From an uncultured Collinsella sp. (lineage in GTDB: Bacteria > Actinomycetota > Coriobacteriia > Coriobacteriales > Coriobacteriaceae): a stretch of DNA of 6,539 nt. The notes under the pieces were generated by a model. That model saw nothing but the letters and a program-made list of their open reading frames with translations, did no database searches and was not told the origin of the DNA. Each line of letters starts with the position of its first letter. The first letter of the stretch is position 1. The stretch lies in contig URTD01000111.1 of assembly GCA_900550735.1 (NCBI GenBank), positions 1 through 6,539 on the forward strand, written 5' to 3'. This document shows positions 1-6,539 of the stretch, piece by piece. Position numbers and translations under genes: made by a program.

Positions 1-55
1 TAGTGCCCTCGGATTGGGTCATAGTGTCTGTCGTTGCCAAAACATCGGCGTTGCT

Positions 56-119
56 GGGGTAGTCGTTGGGGACGTTCTTAAATGACTAGTCAAACAAGAC
101 TGTCTCCAATGACTACTTT
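56..119. repeat. Imperfect palindrome, REP-like candidate
   Basis: The two arms are symmetric about the ACTAGT at 85-90. TAGTCGTTGGGGAC (60-73) faces GTCTCCAATGACTA (102-115), and GTTCTT (74-79) faces AAGACT (96-101). Most deviations are G in the left arm opposite T in the right arm (65/110, 70/105, 74/101, and 56-58 against 117-119). These are G-U pairs in a + strand RNA but mismatches in the - strand RNA. True mismatches sit near the apex (75/100, 80/95, 81/94, 82/93). A GGGGACGTT arm facing a GTCTCC/GTCCCC arm resembles the REP-type palindromes associated with REP-type transposases (RAYT). This is from memory and no copy number could be tested. It could also end an upstream transcript, but no T tract follows. 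Confidence 0.55.
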
Positions 120-157
120 CCTCTGGTGTAAAAGGCGCGCCACGCTAAATGCCGGGT

Positions 158-175
158 TTGTTATTCGTTTGTAAA
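158..175 (+). promoter_or_regulatory. Possible Pho box upstream of pstS
   Basis: TTGTTAT (158-164) and TTGTAAA (169-175) are direct repeats of 7 bp separated by 4 bp, giving an 11-bp period. The E. coli PhoB box has the same architecture, with two CTGTCAT-like repeats; the matches are 5/7 and 4/7. Read on the other strand, the same bases give TTTACA-N5-ATAACA, close to the TTAACA repeats bound by Bacillus PhoP. The element lies about 140 bp upstream of the pstS start, in the longest non-coding stretch before the operon. The repeats are directly visible; binding by a PhoB/PhoP regulator is inferred. The match is short and no good -10 sits at the expected distance. Confidence 0.4.
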
Positions 176-233
176 GCCGAGTCGCGCTTGCGGTAAGGGT
201 CTATCAGATGCCCGTAAAAAACCGTAGTTGGCG

Positions 234-292
234 CGGGCGATGCCCGGTCGGGGCCGTATCTTTCCAAACAGCAAAGCGGGCGGGGTGCCCGC
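234..292 (+). other. Two GC-rich hairpins in the pstS leader
   Basis: CGGGC (234-238) pairs with GCCCG (242-246) around a 3-nt loop. GCGGGC (276-281) pairs with GCCCGC (287-292) around the loop GGGGT. The second hairpin ends 14 nt before the pstS ribosome binding site, and the arms could also cross-pair (CGGGC of the first with GCCCG of the second). Neither is followed by a T tract, so they are not intrinsic terminators. They may simply reflect high GC content or may stabilise the 5' end of the transcript. No known riboswitch was recognised. Confidence 0.25.
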
Positions 293-317
293 GAGTCGCA
301 TGTATGAAAGGAAGATC

Positions 318-1247
318 ATGCTCGATCAGGCTTATTCTCGTCGTCAGTTCCTCGGCCTCGCTGGTGGTCTTGCCAGCATCGTCGGTCTCGGCCTCGTTGG
401 CTGCGGTGGCTCCAACGCCGCCGACAAGGGTAGCGCCGCCGCTGCCGAGTCCGTCTCCGGCGAGGTGACTTACGACGGCGCCTCCTCGTTCCAGGCTCTC
501 GTCGAGGCCGCTGCCGAGAAGTTCATGGATGCCAACCCGGACGTCTCCGTCTCCGGCTCGGGCAACGGTTCGGGCAAGGGCCTGACCGCTGTCGCCGCCG
601 GCACCGTTACCATCGGTAATTCCGACGTCTTCGCCGAGACCAAGCTCGAGGCCGACCAGGTCAAGAACCTCGTCGACCACGAGGTCGCCGTCGTTGGCAT
701 GGGTCCCGTCGTCTCCAAGAACGTGACGGTCGACGACCTGTCCCTCGAGCAGCTCAAGGGCATCTTCTCCGGCCAGATCACCAACTGGAAGGAGGTCGGC
801 GGCGACGACGCCACCATCGTCGTTCTCAACCGCAAGGCCGGCTCCGGCACTCGCGCCACCTTCGAGGCCGCCGTCTTTGGCGACGAGGTTGTCGACTTTA
901 AGGGTGACGCCGAGCTCGACAAGTCCGGCGACGTCCAGACTCAGATGGGCAGCACCGACAACGCCATCTCCTACCTCGATTTCTCGCACTTTGATGACTC
1001 CAAGTTCAACGCCATCAAGGTCGAGGGCGTCGAGCCCAAGAGCAAGAATGTCACCGACGACTCCTTCAAGATCTGGGCTACCGAGCACATGTACTGCTCC
1101 AAGGACGCCGACGAGGCCACCAAGGCCTTCCTGGAGTTTATGCTCTCCGACGACGTCCAGGGCAAGCTCGTCGAGGAGCAGGGCTTTATCCCCGTCTCTG
1201 CCATGAAGGTCGTCAAGGACGCCAGCGGCAAGGTCTCCGCTAAATAA
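318..1247 (+). CDS. pstS: PstS, periplasmic-type phosphate-binding lipoprotein
   Basis: Substrate-binding protein of the high-affinity phosphate ABC importer, 309 residues; it captures phosphate outside the membrane and delivers it to PstC/PstA. The start at 318 is chosen because AAAGGAAG (307-314) sits just before it and the protein then opens with a clean signal sequence. In-frame ATGs at 228 and 300 lie before or inside that region. The N-terminus has a twin-arginine motif (SRRQFLG, residues 7-13), a hydrophobic stretch and a lipobox LVGC, making Cys29 the likely lipidated first residue. Phosphate-binding segments expected of the PBP-like family are visible: DGASSF (53-58), SGNGSGKGL (80-88), IGNSD (99-103) and RKAGSGTRATFE (172-183), the last being the canonical GSGTR loop. 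FSGQITNWKEVGG (150-162) is also characteristic. It leads the pst operon. Leucine codons are strikingly CTC-biased (15 of 19), unlike the CTG-leaning downstream genes, consistent with higher expression. Confidence 0.95.
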   Translation: MLDQAYSRRQFLGLAGGLASIVGLGLVGCGGSNAADKGSAAAAESVSGEVTYDGASSFQALVEAAAEKFMDANPDVSVSGSGNGSGKGLTAVAAGTVTIGNSDVFAETKLEADQVKNLVDHEVAVVGMGPVVSKNVTVDDLSLEQLKGIFSGQITNWKEVGGDDATIVVLNRKAGSGTRATFEAAVFGDEVVDFKGDAELDKSGDVQTQMGSTDNAISYLDFSHFDDSKFNAIKVEGVEPKSKNVTDDSFKIWATEHMYCSKDADEATKAFLEFMLSDDVQGKLVEEQGFIPVSAMKVVKDASGKVSAK

Positions 1248-1271
1248 GTAATCGCCCCGGAAAGGTTTGCA

Positions 1272-2180
1272 ATGGCAAAACAGCTGCCAAAGCGCGACCT
1301 TGAGAACGTGGGCCTGGGCGTCACGGGCGCGTGCGTTGCGCTCGTGACGCTTGTCGTTGCCGCGCTCATCTTTATGGTCGCCCAAAAGGGCCTCTCGGCT
1401 TTTCTCAAGGACGGCGTTTCGGTCGTCGAGTTCTTCACCGGCACCAAGTGGGACCTGGCCAACACAGCCGAAAGCGGCCTGCCCTACACCGGCGCCCTGC
1501 CCCTGATTGTCACCTCGTTTGCGGTCATGGTGCTCTCCACGCTCATCGCGCTGCCCATCGCCATCGGCTCTGCCATCTTTGCGGTCGAGATTCGGCCTAA
1601 GTTTGGCTCCAAGGTCTTTCAGCCGCTTATTGAGCTTTTGACCGGCATTCCCTCGGTCGTCTTTGGCCTGATCGGCTTTCACGTTGTCGTCGGCCTTATG
1701 AAGAGCGTTTTCCACGTGAGCACGGGCCTGGGCATCTTGCCCGGCGCCATCGTGCTGGCCGTCATGATCCTGCCGACCATGACCACGCTTTCGGTCGATG
1801 GCCTGCGCGCCGTGCCCGACAGCTACCGACAGGGCTCGCTCGCGCTGGGCTATACCCGCTGGCAGACCATCTGGCACGTGGTGCTCAAGAGCGCCATGCC
1901 GTCGCTCATGACCGCGGTCATCCTTGGTATGACCCGCGCCTTTGGCGAAACGCTTGCCGTGCGCATGGTTATCGGCGGTATCGAGGCCATGCCGACGTCA
2001 CTGCTGTCGCCGGCGTCCACCATCACCACCACGCTCACCACGTCTATGGCGGTCTATGCCGAGGGCTCGGCCCAGGACGATGTTCTGTGGGCGCTCGGTC
2101 TGCTGCTGATGGGCATGAGCCTCATCTTCATCCTGATCATCCACCTTATCGGCCGCAAGGGGGCGAAGGCTCGTGGCTAG
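1272..2180 (+). CDS. pstC: PstC, phosphate ABC transporter permease
   Basis: Integral membrane subunit that with PstA forms the phosphate channel; 302 residues, a normal PstC length. GGAAAGG (1259-1265) precedes the ATG by 6 nt. About six hydrophobic segments can be read: near residues 14-37, 76-106, 118-143, 153-173, 208-235 and 269-294, with a periplasmic loop between the first two, as in this family. The cytoplasmic coupling (EAA) loop is at about 184-210, with SLALGYTRWQTIWHVVLKSA as its core; it docks onto PstB. Family-typical LTGIPSVVFGLIG (123-135) and RAFGETLAVRMVIGG (222-236) are present, the latter typical of PstC rather than PstA. It lies 24 nt after pstS with no terminator between them and overlaps the next gene by 8 nt, so translation of the two permeases is probably coupled. 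Confidence 0.95.
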   Translation: MAKQLPKRDLENVGLGVTGACVALVTLVVAALIFMVAQKGLSAFLKDGVSVVEFFTGTKWDLANTAESGLPYTGALPLIVTSFAVMVLSTLIALPIAIGSAIFAVEIRPKFGSKVFQPLIELLTGIPSVVFGLIGFHVVVGLMKSVFHVSTGLGILPGAIVLAVMILPTMTTLSVDGLRAVPDSYRQGSLALGYTRWQTIWHVVLKSAMPSLMTAVILGMTRAFGETLAVRMVIGGIEAMPTSLLSPASTITTTLTTSMAVYAEGSAQDDVLWALGLLLMGMSLIFILIIHLIGRKGAKARG

Positions 2181-3095
2181 CACGCGTATCCACATCGACG
2201 AGGCGAGGCTCGGGCGTGTCCAAAAGCAGGACCGCTTCGCCACGGGCGTGTTGACGGCGATCGTCGCCATCGTCATGCTCATCGTCGTCTCCATGGTGGC
2301 CTATATCCTGTTCGAGGGCATCTCGACGCTGTTCCAGCCGGGCTTTCTCACGGAGCCGTCGCGCGCCAACGGAACGCAGGGCGGCGTGCTCTACCAGCTG
2401 TTCGACTCGTTCTACCTGCTGCTGATCACCCTGATCATCTCGGTGCCCATCAGCCTGGGCGGAGCGGTCTTTTTGGTTGAGTACGCGCCGGACGGACCCA
2501 TCCGCGACATCGCCTCCACCGCCATCGAGACGTTGTCCTCGCTGCCTTCCATCGTCGTCGGCATGTTCGGTTTTCTGGTGTTCTCGGTGCAGCTGGGCTG
2601 GAAGTACTCCATCATCTCCGGCGCCGTCGCGCTCACCATGTTCAACATCCCCATCCTGGTGCGCGTGATCCAGCAGGCGCTCGAGGACGTGCCGCAGGCC
2701 CAGCGCGATGCGTGCCTGGCCATGGGCCTCACTCGCTGGGAGGCCACGCTGCACATCCTGATCCCCGAGGCCATGCCTGCCATCGTGACGGGCATCGTGC
2801 TTTCGGCCGGCCGCGTGTTTGGCGAGGCCGCAGCACTGCTTTTTACCTCGGGTATGAGCTCGCCGGTTCGCCTGAACTTCTTGAGCTTTAACCTGTCGAG
2901 CCCCACCTGCGCTTGGAACGTGTTCCGTCCCGGCGAGTCGCTCGCCGTGCATATCTACAAGATCTATGGCGAAGGCAGCCCCGAGGCCCAGCAGATCGTT
3001 TGGGGTACCGCGGCACTGCTGATGATTTGCGTGCTGCTGTTTAACGTAATCGCCCGCATTGTGGGCAAGCAACTGGCAAGGAAGATGACGGCCGA

Positions 3096-3099
<4 letters not shown>
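2173..3099 (+). CDS. pstA: PstA, phosphate ABC transporter permease
   Basis: Second channel subunit of the phosphate importer, 308 residues. The GTG start at 2173 lies inside the end of pstC (8-nt overlap) and is preceded by GAAGG (2164-2168). No in-frame ATG lies near it, and this start gives a full N-terminus ahead of the first membrane helix. Hydrophobic segments are near residues 24-48, 79-105, 118-140, 146-168, 199-220 and 275-297. The coupling loop is about 178-203, with DACLAMGLTRWEATLHILIP at its centre. ETLSSLPSIVVGMFGF (119-134) and SAGRVFGEAAALLFTSG (211-227) are recognisable PstA signatures. A large extracellular loop (about 228-270) precedes the last helix. The stop overlaps the pstB start as ATGA, typical of translational coupling for subunits needed in fixed ratio. 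Confidence 0.95.
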
Positions 3100-3968
<869 letters not shown>

Positions 3969-4024
3969 TCCGGGACATGCTTGAGGCCCGCGGTGGCCAC
4001 GGTCGCCACGGGACTGATTGGAGA

Positions 4025-4061
4025 GGCGGGTCATCTCTTGTGGGAGATGGCCCGCCTTTTT
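4025..4061 (+). terminator. Intrinsic terminator of the pst operon
   Basis: A 13-bp stem pairs 4025-4037 (GGCGGGTCATCTC) with 4044-4056 (GAGATGGCCCGCC), with one G-U pair, around the 6-nt loop TTGTGG. It is followed directly by five T residues (4057-4061). The hairpin begins 56 nt after the pstB stop and points along the + strand. There is no T tract on the opposite side, so it is not bidirectional. It separates the phosphate operon from the ABC-F gene. Confidence 0.92.
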
Positions 4062-4087
4062 GTGTCGTGTGCGGCCCGCCTTTTCGC

Positions 4088-4096
4088 TGCTATCAT
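4088..4096 (+). promoter_or_regulatory. Possible extended -10 promoter for the ABC-F gene
   Basis: TGCTATCAT combines the TGn extension (4088-4090) with TATCAT (4091-4096), five of six matches to TATAAT. It lies just after the pst terminator and 35 nt before the ABC-F start codon, which would give a 5' leader of about 30 nt. No TTGACA-like -35 lies 16-18 bp upstream, as is acceptable for extended -10 promoters. A promoter is expected here because a strong terminator precedes the gene. The exact site is inferred. Confidence 0.45.
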
Positions 4097-4131
4097 GGAC
4101 AATGTTGAATTTCTACGAAGGAGCAGGGCAT

Positions 4132-5985
4132 ATGGCGATTCTTTTGGGATGCGATTCCGTCAGCCTAGAGTTTCCCACCAAGCATATTTTCGATAGCGTG
4201 ACGCTCGGCGTGGGCGAGGGTGACCGCATTGGTATTGTCGGTAAAAACGGCGACGGCAAGTCGACGCTGCTGAGCGTGCTCGCCGGCACGCTGGAGCCCG
4301 ATGACGGACGCGTGACGCACCGCCGCGGCACGACGATTGGATTGCTCGGCCAAAAGGATAACCTGGTCGATACCGACACCGTGCATCATGCCGTCGTCGG
4401 TGACACGCCTGAATACGAGTGGGCCTCGAGCCCGCGTACGCGCCAGATTCTGGCCGGCCTTATTAGCGATGTGCCCTGGGAGGGCACGGTGGGCGAGCTT
4501 TCGGGCGGCCAGCGCCGTCGCGTGGACCTCGCGCGCCTGCTGATCGGCGATTACGACGTGCTCATGCTCGACGAGCCCACCAACCACCTGGACATGCGCA
4601 CCATCAACTGGCTCGCGCGTCACTTAAAGGCCCGCTGGCAGCGCGGTCAGGGCGCCATGCTCGTGGTCACGCACGACCGCTGGTTCTTGGACGAGGTCTG
4701 CACCAGTATGTGGGAGGTCCACGACGGCCAGGTCGATCCCTTCGAGGGCGGTTACTCCGCATATATCCTGCAGCGCGTGGAGCGCGACCGCATGGCCGCG
4801 GTTACCGAGGAGCGCCGTCGCAACATGGCGCGCAAGGAGTGGCTGAGCCGCGGCGCCCAGGCGCGTTCCACCAAGCCCAAGTTTCGTGTTGATGCCGCTC
4901 GCGAGCTGATCGCCGACGTGCCGCCCGTGCGTGACGAGCTGGAGCTCAAGCGCCTCGCCGTGAGCCGCCTAGGCAAGCAGGTTATCGACGTGGTCGACGT
5001 GGACGCCGGCTATGCCGATACCGACGGCGCGCCCAAGCAGGTACTCTCCGACGTGACCTGGCTCATTGGTGCGGGCGACCGCTATGGTCTTTTGGGCGAG
5101 AATGGCGCTGGCAAGTCGACGCTGCTTGATGTGATCCAGGGCAAAATTGCGCCCACGCGCGGCCGCGTGAAGATTGGCCAGACAGTGCGCTTTGGCGTGC
5201 TGTCGCAGCAGCTCGAGGAGCTCGAGCCCTACATGGGCGACACGATCCGCGAGGTGCTCAGCCACTATAAGAAGTACTACGTCATCGACGGCAAGGAGAC
5301 TTCGCCCGAGAAGCTTTGCGAGCGCCTGGGCTTTACGACGCAGCAGCTCTGGAGCCGCATCGGCGATCTTTCGGGCGGCCAGCGCCGTCGCCTGTCGCTG
5401 TTGCTGACGATTCTGGACGAGCCCAACGTGCTCATCCTGGACGAGCCGGGCAACGACCTGGATACCGACATGCTCGCGATTGTCGAGGACCTGCTGGACG
5501 GCTGGCCCGGCACGCTGATCCTGGTGACGCACGACCGCTTTTTGATGGAGCGCGTGACCGACCAGCAGTGGGCGCTGCTCGACGGCCACCTGACGCATAT
5601 GCCCGGTGGCGTGGACCAGTACCTGCGCCTGTGCAACGCTACCGCCGAGGGCGAGCCCGTGGGCGCGCCGAGCGCCAAGACCGGCACGTTCGACACCGGT
5701 GCCGCGGCAGCTGCGGCCGAAAAGCCCAAGTCGAGCGGTCAGCCCAACGGCCTGTCCAACGCCGAGCGCCAGAAGCTCCGCCGCGAGGTGAGTTCGCTCG
5801 AGCGCAAGATGGAGACGCAGCGCACCCGCGTTGAGGAGGCCGAGGCAGCAATGGCCCAAGTCGATCCCACCAACTACACGGCGCTCGGCGAGCAGCAGGC
5901 AAAGATCGACGAGGCTCACGCCGCCATGGACGAGCTGGAGATGGCGTGGCTCGAGGCGAGCGAAAAGCTCGAGGGCGAGGAGTAG
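4132..5985 (+). CDS. Uup-like ABC-F ATPase
   Basis: Soluble, twin-cassette ABC-F protein of 617 residues with no membrane segments. ABC-F proteins act on ribosomes rather than transporting solutes; Uup has also been linked to DNA transposon excision and ribosome assembly. Cassette 1 has Walker A GKNGDGKST (37-45), signature LSGGQ (123-127), Walker B with DEPTNHLD (147-154) and His181. Cassette 2 has Walker A GENGAGKST (322-330), LSGGQ (413-417), DEPGNDLD (437-444) and His467. The interdomain linker (about 210-275) is basic and contains WLSRGAQARSTKPKFR, a Uup-type feature, as is NDLD in cassette 2. After an Ala/Gly/Pro-rich spacer (about 505-542) a charged coiled coil fills 545-617, matching the Uup C-terminal domain. 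AAGGAG (4118-4123) sits 8 nt before the ATG at 4132; upstream in-frame starts reach into the terminator and are rejected. The gap from Walker A to signature in cassette 1 is no longer than in cassette 2, so an arm insertion appears absent. Uup-like is likely; the exact subfamily is uncertain. Confidence 0.9.
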   Translation: MAILLGCDSVSLEFPTKHIFDSVTLGVGEGDRIGIVGKNGDGKSTLLSVLAGTLEPDDGRVTHRRGTTIGLLGQKDNLVDTDTVHHAVVGDTPEYEWASSPRTRQILAGLISDVPWEGTVGELSGGQRRRVDLARLLIGDYDVLMLDEPTNHLDMRTINWLARHLKARWQRGQGAMLVVTHDRWFLDEVCTSMWEVHDGQVDPFEGGYSAYILQRVERDRMAAVTEERRRNMARKEWLSRGAQARSTKPKFRVDAARELIADVPPVRDELELKRLAVSRLGKQVIDVVDVDAGYADTDGAPKQVLSDVTWLIGAGDRYGLLGENGAGKSTLLDVIQGKIAPTRGRVKIGQTVRFGVLSQQLEELEPYMGDTIREVLSHYKKYYVIDGKETSPEKLCERLGFTTQQLWSRIGDLSGGQRRRLSLLLTILDEPNVLILDEPGNDLDTDMLAIVEDLLDGWPGTLILVTHDRFLMERVTDQQWALLDGHLTHMPGGVDQYLRLCNATAEGEPVGAPSAKTGTFDTGAAAAAAEKPKSSGQPNGLSNAERQKLRREVSSLERKMETQRTRVEEAEAAMAQVDPTNYTALGEQQAKIDEAHAAMDELEMAWLEASEKLEGEE

Positions 5986-5991
5986 ACGAGG

Positions 5992-6539
5992 ATGATCAAG
6001 GCCGCATTTTTCGATATCGACGGCACGCTGCTGAGCTTTAAGACGCACCGGATTCCGGCGTCGGCGCAGCAGGTGCTCGATAGCTTTCACGAGCAGGGGA
6101 TTGCGTGCGTGATCGCCACGGGTCGCCCGACCTACCAGATACCGGACTGGCTGTTCGACCTGGGTTGGGATGCGTACATTACGCTCTCGGGTCAGCACTG
6201 CTTTGATGCCGAGGGGGTTTACCGCAGCTGTCCGATCGATCCGGACGACGTCGCGGTGATTGTGGACCAGGTGGCGCAGGGGCGCTACGACTCGCTGTGC
6301 ATGCAGGGCGAGAACTCGTTTGTGAACCGCCTGTCCGAGCGCGTGGTGACGGCTGGCAGCAACGCGGGAATCGTCTACCACGAGGAGCCGTTTGAGCACG
6401 CCTTTGACGCACCGGTCTACCAGTTCTGCGCCTTTGTGGACCCGGCCGACGAACATATCGTGACCGACGCCGTGTCGCATTCGCTCACCACGCGCTGGTG
6501 CGACCTGTTCTGCGACATTATTCCCGCTAACGGCGGCAA
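5992..6539 (+). CDS. Cof-type HAD phosphatase, 3' end outside window
   Basis: N-terminal 182 codons of a haloacid dehalogenase superfamily hydrolase of the Cof/HAD-IIB kind, cytosolic enzymes that remove phosphate from sugar phosphates, nucleotides or cofactors such as FMN or PLP. Motif I is FFDIDGTLL (6-14), with nucleophile Asp8 and acid/base Asp10. Motif II is IATGRP (41-46), with Thr43. Residues from about 84 to the end read as the C2 cap. The frame runs off the right edge at ANGG plus a partial AA codon, just where the family's catalytic lysine is expected. The metal-binding GDGxND motif must lie beyond the window, and full length would be about 260-270 residues. The ATG is 6 nt after the ABC-F stop, and GAGGAG (5977-5982) inside that gene's end provides the ribosome binding site, so the two genes are probably cotranscribed. 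Substrate cannot be told from this part. Confidence 0.88.
   Translation, partial: MIKAAFFDIDGTLLSFKTHRIPASAQQVLDSFHEQGIACVIATGRPTYQIPDWLFDLGWDAYITLSGQHCFDAEGVYRSCPIDPDDVAVIVDQVAQGRYDSLCMQGENSFVNRLSERVVTAGSNAGIVYHEEPFEHAFDAPVYQFCAFVDPADEHIVTDAVSHSLTTRWCDLFCDIIPANGG

Larger units (their letters stand above)
1..317. other. Intergenic region upstream of pstS
   Basis: No reading frame here has a convincing start, ribosome binding site and protein-like composition. The stretch holds an imperfect palindrome (56-119), a Pho-box-like pair of direct repeats (158-175) and two small hairpins (234-246 and 276-292) before the pstS ribosome binding site. No sigma-70 promoter with both a good -35 and -10 could be found. 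AT-richer candidates such as TATCAG at 202-207 or TAAAAA at 215-220 lack a matching -35, which would be expected if an activator binds the Pho-like repeats in its place. The gene upstream is outside the window, so its end and orientation are unknown. No tRNA or rRNA was recognised. Confidence 0.75.

Noticed and set aside
228..317. N-terminal extension of PstS from the ATG at 228 or 300
   Set aside because: It would bury the twin-arginine/lipobox signal inside the protein and place the ribosome binding site within the coding region. The ATG at 318 fits both.
204..1877. 557-codon open frame on the - strand across pstS and pstC
   Set aside because: It is antisense to two clear genes. Its product is a monotonous Gly/Asp/Leu/His/Arg-rich sequence with no recognisable domain, as expected when the opposite strand has G/C at almost every third position.
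3990..4016. GTGGC/GCCAC inverted repeat between the pstB stop and the terminator
   Set aside because: It is only 5 bp long and interrupted when extended, with no T tract. The hairpin at 4025-4061 explains termination better.
4018..4131. Upstream start adding 38 residues to the ABC-F protein
   Set aside because: It would begin inside the terminator region, has no good ribosome binding site, and the added residues do not resemble the family. The ATG at 4132 has AAGGAG at ideal spacing.
5620..5760. Ala-rich, low-complexity segment in the ABC-F gene as a possible frameshift or fusion joint
   Set aside because: The frame stays open, and an Ala/Gly/Pro-rich spacer before the C-terminal coiled coil is normal for Uup-like proteins.
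4969..6480. 503-codon open frame on the - strand across the ABC-F and HAD genes
   Set aside because: It is antisense to intact, motif-bearing genes, is rich in Arg/His/Leu/Ala without domains, and has no supporting start context.

Overview
The window is a GC-rich bacterial segment with five complete genes and one gene cut by the right edge, all on the + strand. Strong G/C preference at third codon positions, the actinobacterial flavour of the Uup-like ABC-F protein, and a twin-arginine lipoprotein signal on PstS suggest a member of the Coriobacteriia such as Collinsella. This assignment is inferred from recognition alone, not from any search.

Layout. Bases 1-317 carry no convincing gene. They hold a 64-nt imperfect palindrome (56-119) that looks like a dispersed repeat, a pair of 11-bp-spaced direct repeats resembling a Pho box (158-175), and two short hairpins in the presumed leader. 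Bases 318-3968 are a compact high-affinity phosphate uptake operon, pstS-pstC-pstA-pstB. pstC starts 24 nt after pstS, pstA overlaps pstC by 8 nt with a GTG start, and pstB overlaps pstA by 4 nt (ATGA). A textbook intrinsic terminator (4025-4061) follows 56 nt after pstB, so phoU, which very often ends this operon, is not in its usual place. Bases 4088-4096 hold a possible extended -10 promoter. Then come an ABC-F ATPase of the Uup type (4132-5985) and, 6 nt later, the first 182 codons of a Cof-type HAD phosphatase (5992 to the right edge).

How the genes work together. PstS, anchored outside the membrane, captures phosphate. PstC and PstA form the channel and PstB dimers power import by ATP hydrolysis. 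The downstream pair is a separate transcription unit: a cytosolic, non-transporter ABC protein probably acting on ribosomes, or on DNA-linked processes as Uup has been proposed to do, followed by a small-molecule phosphatase.

I do not see a new defence, mobile or biosynthetic system here. The window is mostly ordinary core metabolism. The points deserving a second look are the upstream palindrome, the Pho-box-like repeats, the Tat/lipobox signal of PstS, the missing phoU, and a duplicated terminator arm next to the ABC-F promoter.
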